Source of the DNA: Eubacterium barkeri
Lineage (GTDB): Bacteria > Bacillota > Clostridia > Eubacteriales > Eubacteriaceae
Reading direction: 5' to 3'
Assembly: GCF_900107125.1 (NCBI RefSeq)
Contig: NZ_FNOU01000002.1
Span: 62,001 to 126,000, forward strand
Length of the DNA: 64,000 nucleotides
The translations under genes were made by a program, and so were the position numbers. Positions within the stretch are counted from its first letter, which is position 1; the number at the start of each line of letters is the position of its first letter. Under the pieces are notes generated by a model, which worked only from the letters and a program-made list of their open reading frames with translations, made no database searches and was not told the origin of the DNA. Below are positions 1 through 6,033 of this stretch, piece by piece.

Positions 1-104
1 TCACATATTCCCTTCTTTTTACGTCGCATGGACATTATTTATTAAACCTGGAAATCTTCCAGTTTTAATCAAATTTTGATGCATCCAATTGAAAAGACAG
101 TGTT
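1..104. other. Left-edge intergenic sequence
   Basis: A short hairpin (CTGGAA at 48-53, TTCCAG at 57-62) lies just beyond the stop of the leftward repressor gene and could be a weak terminator for it, but no strong T-run follows in the leftward direction. At the very edge, leftward reading gives a purine-rich GAAGGGA followed by a GTG at 4-2. This could be the start of the next leftward phage gene, which would leave the window immediately. Confidence 0.3.
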
Positions 105-593
105 TTAACTACTTTTTTCTTTCAAGTTTCCATCGGTGAAAGCTTCGGACATTTGACCAACTTTTTCGGCGTCCAACTCTGCGTCCAGGGCTTTGTGCAG
201 GGCAGCCCGATCATCAGTGGAAGTGGCATCCAAAGGGGTGCTGGCCACGCTGTGGATGTAATCTTTGATGACAGCCCGGGCATCGGCGGGAAGCTCCAGG
301 TAAGCGGTCAGCATCCGGCGGTCCATGTCGTCAAGGTGGTAGCGGCTAGCGATTTCTGCCAGATCATAGGCCTGGGTCTTGATGAACATTTCACCTTCAC
401 CGGTGCGCAGCCAGGTTTCGTTGACGTTGAAAGCTGCGACTAAAAGCTTAATGTGTTTTTCGGTAACCGAACGTTGGTTGCTTTCGATGCTAGAAATTCC
501 AGAATTTGATAATCCGATAGCATCTCCAATTTCTCTTTGACTTTTCCCGAGGGAAAGCCTCAACTCTTTAAAACGATCATTTCGATCACTCAT
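105..593 (-). CDS. CI-like phage repressor, helix-turn-helix XRE family
   Basis: This 162-residue protein has an N-terminal XRE-type helix-turn-helix (about residues 5-60: KELRLSLGKSQREIGDAIGL, then NSGISSIESNQR). Such domains bind operator DNA and hold the lytic promoter off. The C-terminal half has no recognisable RecA-cleavable peptidase motif, so induction probably works through another route. The ATG at 593 is preferred over upstream ATGs because AGGAGG lies 7 bases before it. It is transcribed leftward, divergent from the early lytic operon, and shares an operator region with it at 624-706. The family call is secure; the repressor role is inferred from position. Confidence 0.85.
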   Translation of the reverse strand: MSDRNDRFKELRLSLGKSQREIGDAIGLSNSGISSIESNQRSVTEKHIKLLVAAFNVNETWLRTGEGEMFIKTQAYDLAEIASRYHLDDMDRRMLTAYLELPADARAVIKDYIHSVASTPLDATSTDDRAALHKALDAELDAEKVGQMSEAFTDGNLKEKSS

Positions 594-613
594 GTCATAC
601 CTCCTATGCATCA

Positions 614-642
614 ATAATAGCACCATAATCTCTGTTTGTAAA
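614..642 (-). promoter_or_regulatory. Leftward promoter of the repressor gene
   Basis: Read on the minus strand, TTTACA (637-642) and TATTAT (614-619) are separated by exactly 17 bp, a good sigma-A type promoter. One operator copy (624-638) sits in the spacer between the two boxes, so the repressor could regulate its own synthesis. Confidence 0.7.
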
Positions 643-706
643 GATTAAAAGAAAAAATGTGTTGCATAATCTCTGTTTGAGTAGTATTATAAACACAAAC
701 AGAGAT
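624..706. promoter_or_regulatory. Lysogeny-switch operator cluster (three copies)
   Basis: The 15-mer CATAATCTCTGTTTG occurs identically at 624-638 and 665-679. An inverted copy of 11 bases, CAAACAGAGAT, lies at 696-706. The two direct copies are 41 bp apart, about four helical turns. One copy lies between the boxes of the leftward promoter, one overlaps the -35 of the rightward promoter, and one lies just downstream of its -10. This fits binding sites for the repressor and the divergent Cro-position protein; the binding itself is inferred. Confidence 0.75.
662..690 (+). promoter_or_regulatory. Rightward early (lytic) promoter
   Basis: TTGCAT (662-667), a 17-bp spacer and TATTAT (685-690) form a good sigma-A promoter ahead of the early gene at 725. 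The operator copy at 665-679 overlaps its -35, and the inverted copy at 696-706 covers the expected transcription start, so bound repressor should block it. Confidence 0.7.
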
Positions 707-724
707 GAAAAGGAGGTGAGGAAG

Positions 725-925
725 ATGGAAGAGAGAAGTTTGGATATCGGCGGATTGAGTGTGGAAATCAAAGCGGTTGGAATTGAAACGATGATGAACG
801 ATTTAGAAGCTTTGACCACTAAATTAAAAGAAGCATCCGAGTTGATTGATGAGATATCAAACAAACGGATGCAACTACAGGTTAAGAATTTGTTTGCTGA
901 CGTACGGGAACAATCGGATGTCTGA
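725..925 (+). CDS. Small early phage protein in the Cro position
   Basis: This 66-residue acidic, helix-rich protein (starts MEERSLDIGG) is the first gene of the rightward early operon. I see no helix-turn-helix, so calling it Cro would go beyond the sequence; a long amphipathic helix around residues 20-60 suggests a coiled coil. The start is set by AGGAGGTGAG eight bases upstream. Several of the next small genes share this AGGAGGTGAG-G leader and an MEE(R/K)-type N-terminus, as if they were duplicated start modules. The 3' end overlaps the convergent DUF4145 gene by 44 bp. Confidence 0.6.
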   Translation: MEERSLDIGGLSVEIKAVGIETMMNDLEALTTKLKEASELIDEISNKRMQLQVKNLFADVREQSDV

Positions 926-1556
926 TGAGATATTCGTTTTCGATTGATTGAATAAAGATTTTGAGGTAACGCTTTAAAACATCAAAATCAATTGATTCAT
1001 AGTGTCGTTCGTAATGGGTATGGTCATTACCAAGAACCCGGACGACATCAGCAGACGTGGATAATGTGATATTGGGGAGGTATTGGGAAATGGAGCGGTT
1101 TAAATTCTGGTTTACGACATCGCTTTCGTCTTTACCCAATTCCTTTATTGCGAAATCCTTTATCAATACTTCAAGTGCATTTCGGTAACCAGAACCAGCA
1201 AGGTCAAGATGGCCAAGTTCTTCGGCGTGGGCACTTTGCTTGTATAATTCACAAAACCTTGGGGAGAGCTCAGCAATGCTATCTGGGAGCTGGATGCCTT
1301 TAAATGTTGGCCAGACGTAAAGTAATTGGCCGGCTTCACCTTTTTTAACAGAATGCGTCATTAAAAAAGGTTTGTCACAGCATCGACCGGAAGCAATACT
1401 TGCATAAAAAGAAGGAGTAATACCTGTCTTTATTGGGACACAATTAATAAGATCTGCGGTAATGACAGTGCCACAATGTGGGCAGATGTTTGGGATTGGT
1501 CCTTTAAAGTATTCCGTATTTCCAGAGATAAACGAAATGGTTCTTGTCTTATTCAT
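882..1556 (-). CDS. DUF4145 domain protein, probable moron gene
   Basis: This 224-residue protein has an N-terminal zinc-ribbon-like CPHC (residues about 25-28) and a later RCCDK pair. The C-terminal half resembles DUF4145 (AGSGYRNALEVLIKDFA, then LGNDHTHYERHY). DUF4145 proteins are often found on mobile elements and near defence genes, but their biochemical role is unclear. It is the only leftward gene of this size within the rightward early region and overlaps the preceding gene tail-to-tail. That is the usual look of a lysogeny-expressed cargo gene. AAAGGAA precedes the ATG by about 7 bases. Confidence 0.65.
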   Translation of the reverse strand: MNKTRTISFISGNTEYFKGPIPNICPHCGTVITADLINCVPIKTGITPSFYASIASGRCCDKPFLMTHSVKKGEAGQLLYVWPTFKGIQLPDSIAELSPRFCELYKQSAHAEELGHLDLAGSGYRNALEVLIKDFAIKELGKDESDVVNQNLNRSISQYLPNITLSTSADVVRVLGNDHTHYERHYESIDFDVLKRYLKIFIQSIENEYLIRHPIVPVRQQTNS

Positions 1557-1674
1557 GACTATATTCCTTTGCTTAGATTTTGTTTATTTATCAAAACAAT
1601 TATAGCACGATTACAGGGAATGGGGAAGGTCATTGGAAGTTGATGGGGGTATTTGATGGAAGGGGGTGAGATGT

Positions 1675-1869
1675 GTGTTTATACCAAGATGGTTGCTTAT
1701 AAGTTTAATGGAGTCAAAGAGAGATTTAGAAAAGAGAGTGAAAAAGATCGAGAAACAGTTAAAGCAATATGAAAAAATGCGGACCATCAATGAAATTAGG
1801 ATAAGAAATGGCTTAATGCCTATCGATGATCCGATGGCTGACTGCTATTTTAAGGAGTCCAAAGAATAA
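1675..1869 (+). CDS. Small coiled-coil phage protein
   Basis: About 64 residues, with a strongly charged heptad-like helix (SKRDLEKRVKKIEKQLKQYE) followed by a short C-terminal stretch ending PMADCYFKES. The start is uncertain. AGGGGGTGAG at 1661-1670 best serves the GTG at 1675, but a GTG at 1666 and an ATG at 1708 are also in frame. Function unknown; it belongs to a run of small early genes. Confidence 0.45.
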   Translation: MFIPRWLLISLMESKRDLEKRVKKIEKQLKQYEKMRTINEIRIRNGLMPIDDPMADCYFKESKE

Positions 1870-1881
1870 TGCGGTGAGGAA

Positions 1882-2091
1882 ATGGGAGAAATCGAAAAAA
1901 CAATTGAAACATTTTTAGAACGCGATCGAGCAGAAAAAGTAGAAGCTTTAAAAAGTGAGAAAAAAGCGGTTCCGGTAAAGGTTGATTGCAAGGTAGCAAA
2001 GGAAATCTTTTACCAGACCGCTGTTCTTAAAAACATTCAAAACGAATTAAATGAGATTAAAGAATTACTCGGTAGCAGGAAAATGAGGTGA
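1882..2091 (+). CDS. Small hypothetical phage protein
   Basis: 69 residues, charged and predicted helical (MGEIEKTIETFLERDRAEKV at the N-terminus). GGTGAGGA precedes the ATG. It sits 12 bp after the previous gene and 6 bp before the next, consistent with one early operon. No family recognised. Confidence 0.5.
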   Translation: MGEIEKTIETFLERDRAEKVEALKSEKKAVPVKVDCKVAKEIFYQTAVLKNIQNELNEIKELLGSRKMR

Positions 2092-2097
2092 AAAGAA

Positions 2098-2361
2098 ATG
2101 TGGATAAAGAAAAGTGTAATTGAAGAATATCAGAAAAGAATTGAAATATGCGATATGAAAATAGAGAGCTTGGAAAGAGAAGTCCTGGAATTGGATTCAA
2201 GGATGAGCAGGAAGGTAAAAGTAAAAAAGTTCCCTTGCGATACTGCAAAAGAACTTCTTTGCGGGGGGTGCAACCAAAAGCGGACCTGCTCAATGTATGG
2301 AGAGCCAAAGGATTTGTCACCGCAGGAGTTTATTGAATACATTATTGGGATAGATACTTAG
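2098..2361 (+). CDS. Small hypothetical phage protein with cysteine cluster
   Basis: 87 residues. The N-terminal 40 residues form a charged helix. The C-terminal half carries four clustered cysteines (FPCDTAKELLCGGCNQKRTC), which could bind a metal ion. GGTGAAAAG lies before the ATG. Function unknown. Confidence 0.5.
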   Translation: MWIKKSVIEEYQKRIEICDMKIESLEREVLELDSRMSRKVKVKKFPCDTAKELLCGGCNQKRTCSMYGEPKDLSPQEFIEYIIGIDT

Positions 2362-2379
2362 TCCGGGAAGGATTCGATT

Positions 2380-2472
2380 ATGTCTTCTGGTGTCGGGAAA
2401 ATATCTAAAATTGAAAATTGCAATTTTGAGCATGCGCTTCCAAATTCGTTCCGGTCAAATTCAATGGGTTGA
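2380..2472 (+). CDS. Possible 30-residue peptide
   Basis: A 30-codon frame starting MSSGVGKISK follows a good GGAAGGA site at 8-bp spacing and fills an otherwise empty 150-bp gap. It has no recognisable domain. The same stretch holds an AAAATTGCAATTTT palindrome (2414-2427), so a regulatory reading is equally possible. Confidence 0.2.
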   Translation: MSSGVGKISKIENCNFEHALPNSFRSNSMG

Positions 2473-2510
2473 AAATTTGGATCTTTCAAAAGAGAAAGGA
2501 GGTGAGGAGG

Positions 2511-2651
2511 ATGGAAGAAAAAAGAAAGTTAGCGAATATTCTAATGAATGAAATAGAAGAATTAGAGAATGAGCCAATTCAGGATAGATGTGACAAAATC
2601 GCTCAATTGGCTCATGAGCTAATTGAATTATGGCGTACATTCAGTATTTAG
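2511..2651 (+). CDS. Small hypothetical phage protein
   Basis: 46 residues (MEEKRKLANILMNEIEELEN at the N-terminus), helical and acidic. The start is fixed by AAAGGAGGTGAGGAGG immediately upstream, the same leader type seen at 711, 2893, 3124 and 3361. Its last 24 bases overlap the convergent small gene at 2628-2792. Function unknown. Confidence 0.5.
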   Translation: MEEKRKLANILMNEIEELENEPIQDRCDKIAQLAHELIELWRTFSI

Positions 2652-2792
2652 TTCTTTTAGCTTATCGTAGATGACTTGCATAAAATCCGATACGTTTTTG
2701 CCGTAATCTTTGCCGATCGGCGGTTTAGAATCAGAGATTGATGCGGCTGTTATTTCAACTACATGTTCGATTAATTTACTGTTTGAAGACAT
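2628..2792 (-). CDS. Small leftward phage protein
   Basis: 54 residues (MSSNSKLIEHVVEITAASIS at the N-terminus). AAAGGAGGG lies about 8 bases before the ATG. It is one of only three leftward genes in the prophage and overlaps the end of the rightward gene at 2511-2651. No family is recognised; a lysogenic role is only a guess from orientation. Confidence 0.5.
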   Translation of the reverse strand: MSSNSKLIEHVVEITAASISDSKPPIGKDYGKNVSDFMQVIYDKLKELNTECTP

Positions 2793-2907
2793 CAGCAATT
2801 CCCTCCTTTCCCGATATTTCGCCACTGTGGAATGGCGATGAAATCATTATATCACGATGGGGAGGGACGGTAAAGAAAACAACAAAATCAGAAAGGAGGT
2901 AAACAGA

Positions 2908-3099
2908 ATGGAAGCAAGACAGGAAGCTGAAGCACTGGCTATGGATATGGTGAAGCTGAGTGACGACGAGAAGAAGATCGCCATGGGTTTTATCCTCGGG
3001 ATGCAGGCGGCTATTGACTTGAATGAAGCACGGGTAAAAGAAAAAATCCGCCAACAATTTGAAAAACGGGAAGCGGAGAAATATGGACCGGTGGCGTAG
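2908..3099 (+). CDS. Small hypothetical phage protein
   Basis: 63 residues with two predicted helices, containing LSDDEKKIAMGFILGMQAA. The start follows GAAAGGAGGTAAACAG. It is common-looking for the early region of clostridial phages but has no function I can name. Confidence 0.55.
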   Translation: MEARQEAEALAMDMVKLSDDEKKIAMGFILGMQAAIDLNEARVKEKIRQQFEKREAEKYGPVA

Positions 3100-3137
3100 G
3101 TCATCCGGATTGATTGAGGACGGAAGGAGGTGAGCGA

Positions 3138-3329
3138 ATGAATAATCTCTACAACATCGAATTTGACGATGAATTTATTTTGATTTCAGAGAGAGTGATT
3201 GAAGTTGAGGATGCCATTATTGGCGCAATAAAAAGAACGCTTCCCTTGGAAGAGCAAAGAGTGGATGTTATCAAATATTTACTTAATGATGTGGTTAATA
3301 AAATCGATTCTGCCAATGTCGTTTTATAA
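3138..3329 (+). CDS. Small hypothetical phage protein
   Basis: 63 residues, acidic (MNNLYNIEFDDEFILISERV at the N-terminus). AAGGAGGTGAGCGA sits directly upstream and decides the start. No recognised domain. Confidence 0.5.
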   Translation: MNNLYNIEFDDEFILISERVIEVEDAIIGAIKRTLPLEEQRVDVIKYLLNDVVNKIDSANVVL

Positions 3330-3374
3330 ATGACGTTGTAGGGCCTAATCGATTCATGGAAGGAGGCGAGGAGG

Positions 3375-3569
3375 ATGGAAGAGAGACAACGGACAACACA
3401 CGAAGTGCGAACTGAAAAAAAGAAAGCCGTTGCTAAACAATTTTTAGAAGTCGGTATTAACAACGGCTTGACCGTTGGAGAGTATGTTTGTGCATTGGAA
3501 TATGCAAGAAGAGAAATATATCAGTCGTTAGACATATCTTCTTTAGCCCGGTTCGATGCGAATTCATAA
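3375..3569 (+). CDS. Small hypothetical phage protein
   Basis: 64 residues, beginning MEERQRTTHEVRTEKKKAVA, helical. GGAAGGAGGCGAGGAGG lies just upstream. Its leader and MEER start echo the genes at 725 and 2511. Function unknown. Confidence 0.5.
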   Translation: MEERQRTTHEVRTEKKKAVAKQFLEVGINNGLTVGEYVCALEYARREIYQSLDISSLARFDANS

Positions 3570-3637
3570 TCATCCATTATGAGGGGCGTGGAAGTTGATG
3601 GTGGAATTTGATGGAACAAAGAGAGAAGGTGAAGCTG

Positions 3638-3808
3638 ATGGCAACCATTAGTATTGACAGGTCTACCGGGGAAGCCACCCCGGTGGAGATTGATTTATCG
3701 GTTAAGGATGCCAGAACGGTAATGTGCATGGTGTTAACGGGAATGACACCGGATGAACTGGCAAAGGAGATGGCCACAGGACAGTGGGAATCATGCAAGG
3801 AAGCATAG
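3638..3808 (+). CDS. Small hypothetical phage protein
   Basis: 56 residues (MATISIDRSTGEATPVEIDL at the N-terminus). The start at 3638 is preferred because GAGAAGGTGAAG precedes it; an in-frame ATG at 3611 is possible. It ends in TPDELAKEMATGQWESCKEA, a helix. No family recognised. Confidence 0.45.
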   Translation: MATISIDRSTGEATPVEIDLSVKDARTVMCMVLTGMTPDELAKEMATGQWESCKEA

Positions 3809-3863
3809 GAAAAAACGGAAGATGGCATGAAACAGTAGAGGACTACGGTGAGCGAGGATTGGA

Positions 3864-4493
3864 ATGACGGAAAATAACGAGAATAGCACGGTAGAGGTGT
3901 TATTGCGGCGAATTGAAGAAAATGGAGCGGAAAAGGCTGAATTGCAGAATCAAATCCAAACGTTAATGGGGATCAACATGGAGCTCAACAGAGAATTAGA
4001 AAAAGAAAAGGGAATTAAAAAGCGTGAGATCCCAACAACTATTGATGAAAGAAAATGGAAAGAACAGGCAGAAGCATTGATGATTGAATTAACGCAAAAG
4101 GATGTGGAGTGCAACGATTTAAAAGCAGTCGTTGAAAAGCAGAAACGGACAATGGAAAGCTGGAAATCAATGGATATGCTTCAAGAGGGTGTAAAGCGAA
4201 AACCACCCGATGATTTAGCGAGTGAGCCGCCAAAGGTGACGGTGTTGCCAGATGCCAAGATTAAGGAGGCACCCATTGAGCGGGACCGGTTTGCCAAGGA
4301 GACGGAGTTCCTTAAGAAAAAGAAGTATAAGCCGGAGCTTCAGACCCAGAAGCAAATGCGCTATGTTAAAAATGGCTGTACGCCGATTATTTGCCATAAG
4401 GAGTCCATTAAATCAATTCCGACATGGTTAGTCCATGGATCACGGGTAGGATCGATTGAAAGTGCTTTGGAAATAAGCAGAACGATTGAATAA
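3864..4493 (+). CDS. Coiled-coil phage protein of unknown function
   Basis: 209 residues. Residues about 10-110 are a long charged coiled coil (for example EENGAEKAELQNQIQTLMG). Residues 125-209 are more globular and contain TPIICHKESIKSIPTWLVHG. It lies between the tiny early genes and the replication block, so a DNA-replication accessory role is possible but not shown. Confidence 0.5.
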   Translation: MTENNENSTVEVLLRRIEENGAEKAELQNQIQTLMGINMELNRELEKEKGIKKREIPTTIDERKWKEQAEALMIELTQKDVECNDLKAVVEKQKRTMESWKSMDMLQEGVKRKPPDDLASEPPKVTVLPDAKIKEAPIERDRFAKETEFLKKKKYKPELQTQKQMRYVKNGCTPIICHKESIKSIPTWLVHGSRVGSIESALEISRTIE

Positions 4494-4505
4494 AGGAGTA
4501 AAAAA

Positions 4506-4826
4506 ATGACTGAGGAACAACAGACGTTGCTTAAAGAAATGGTAGATTGCGCAAAAAAAGTTGTAGAACTAACCGAAACAAACGGAAAAGCAAATGAAGC
4601 TCTGGGAGTTTGGTGTGCACGGATAGATTATGAATATGAAACGGATTCGACAAAGCGCATCCCAAAGGTGCGTGTTTACAGAGGAATTAGGAAATTAGCT
4701 GAGATGACGGGAACGGCATTGAAAAAAACAATAAATACCATAGGAAAAGAAGAATTAGCGATGGAGATTGATGGTGTTGAGTTTTCTCAGAGAGGAATAT
4801 TTAAAGAGGGATGGATATATGAATAG
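4506..4826 (+). CDS. Hypothetical phage protein
   Basis: 106 residues; an N-terminal helix (MTEEQQTLLKEMVDCAKKVV) is followed by a basic middle part. AAAGGAGTAAAAA precedes the ATG. Its stop overlaps the start of the next gene by 8 bp, suggesting translational coupling. Function unknown. Confidence 0.5.
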   Translation: MTEEQQTLLKEMVDCAKKVVELTETNGKANEALGVWCARIDYEYETDSTKRIPKVRVYRGIRKLAEMTGTALKKTINTIGKEELAMEIDGVEFSQRGIFKEGWIYE

Positions 4827-5115
4827 TCAGATTAACATCGATTATTACGATGCAGCTATGGCGGTAAAGGAGATTGGGTTTAAATTGGCCGGCTTGGCCA
4901 ATACTCCGGGTGTTCCAATGGAAATACTGGGAATAAATATTAGAGACAAAAGAGCGGTTGTTGATATCGGAGATGGATTTTATGATTTTGCGGATGCACT
5001 GGGGGCGAAAGTGTACCGGGTGAAGCGGACGCTATGCAATGTAGAAGAGTTTCCCTTTTCCTATCAGATTGGAATTGGCGGCGTGGTACTGCAAACACTA
5101 CTGCCGAGAGAATGA
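4819..5115 (+). CDS. Hypothetical phage protein
   Basis: 98 residues (MNSQINIDYYDAAMAVKEIG at the N-terminus), mixed alpha/beta. AAAGAGGGATGG precedes the ATG inside the previous gene's end. It is the last gene before the 5,116-5,305 hairpin region. No family recognised. Confidence 0.5.
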   Translation: MNSQINIDYYDAAMAVKEIGFKLAGLANTPGVPMEILGINIRDKRAVVDIGDGFYDFADALGAKVYRVKRTLCNVEEFPFSYQIGIGGVVLQTLLPRE

Positions 5116-5119
5116 CAAA

Positions 5120-5164
5120 AATAAAAAAGAGCCCGCCGGAATGTGGCCTGGAAGCCCCGGCGGG
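5120..5164 (-). terminator. GC-rich hairpin with its T-run on the minus strand
   Basis: CCCGCCGG (5132-5139) pairs with CCGGCGGG (5157-5164). Read leftward, the stem is followed by CTCTTTTTTATTTTTG, a textbook intrinsic terminator tail; read rightward the stem is followed by TTACTGC with no T-run. All flanking genes read rightward, so its purpose is not obvious. The AT-rich stretch 5165-5290 downstream holds TATTAT-type boxes and may contain a promoter for the Rep-like gene. Confidence 0.6.
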
Positions 5165-5305
5165 TTACTGCTAGCACGACTAAATGCTTATTTATATTAT
5201 AGCAAAGTTGAGCATGCGATGCAAGTAAAATGGCTTAAAATCGGGCTTTTTAGACTTGATTAAGGGATTAACTTTAGGTGTGTTTTGCATAAAGGAGAGA
5301 GCAAC

Positions 5306-6025
5306 ATGGCATACGTTCAGGAGATTTGCATCGCGGGGAAGGTCATCGAAGTCAGAAAATTCAACGACTGGGGGCACGGGCGCCGGCACCGGGGGCCGAG
5401 GGCAGCGAAGAAGAAACGGTCAAGCGAAAAACAGAAGAACGCCAATGAGGTAAAGGCAGAGCGTGATTTGACCCGGATACTTAATGCCGGGCTGAAGGGC
5501 GGGGACTACTACTTGACGCTGACATATAACGAAGATGAGCCAAGCCAGGACAAAGCAAAGAAAGAAATCAAGAACTGCATCAATAGGTGGAAGAATCTCT
5601 ACAAGAAACATGGATTTGATTTGATGTGGCTGGCAGTGACAGAGTACGAGGACAAACGGATCCACCACCACATCGTCATGAATGCCGGGCCGGATATATT
5701 GGCGGTCATGGGGAAGTGGAAGCGTGGATTTGTAAAAGCGAGGATCGTTGACGACAGTGGACAATATTGCAAATTGGCACACTACCTTATCAAAGCGACA
5801 AGAAAGACATTTGCAAAAGAAGAATCACTCAACAAGAAACGGTGGAGCAGAAGCAGAGGAAATTGGCCGAAGCCAATCATCACAAAGACGGTGATAAAGC
5901 GGGAGCGGTGGGCGAAAGAGCCACGACCGCGAAAAGGTTATATCATCGAAAAGAAAAAAACAGTGCATGGCTATGACGATTTGGGATATCCCTATCAATT
6001 TTACAGCATGGTCAGACTGAAATAG
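5306..6025 (+). CDS. HUH-type Rep-like replication initiator
   Basis: 239 residues. The centre carries the layout of rolling-circle Rep/HUH nucleases: YYLTLTYNEDEPS (motif 1 region), then RIHHHIVM with the metal-binding histidines at about residues 120-122, then HYLIKATR with a candidate catalytic Tyr160 and Lys163 (YxxK). Families of this kind nick one DNA strand and stay joined through the tyrosine. The N-terminus is very basic (GHGRRHRGPRAAKKKRSS). AAAGGAGAG fixes the ATG. It is followed 8 bp later by the helicase-methyltransferase. It resembles the small Rep proteins of single-stranded phages and plasmids; the exact family is uncertain. Confidence 0.65.
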   Translation: MAYVQEICIAGKVIEVRKFNDWGHGRRHRGPRAAKKKRSSEKQKNANEVKAERDLTRILNAGLKGGDYYLTLTYNEDEPSQDKAKKEIKNCINRWKNLYKKHGFDLMWLAVTEYEDKRIHHHIVMNAGPDILAVMGKWKRGFVKARIVDDSGQYCKLAHYLIKATRKTFAKEESLNKKRWSRSRGNWPKPIITKTVIKRERWAKEPRPRKGYIIEKKKTVHGYDDLGYPYQFYSMVRLK

Positions 6026-6033
6026 GAGGATGC

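Noticed and set aside
1..30. Start of a leftward gene at the window edge (GTG at 4-2, or ATG at 29)
   Set aside because: Only a few codons are visible and the ATG has no ribosome site, so no protein can be supported.
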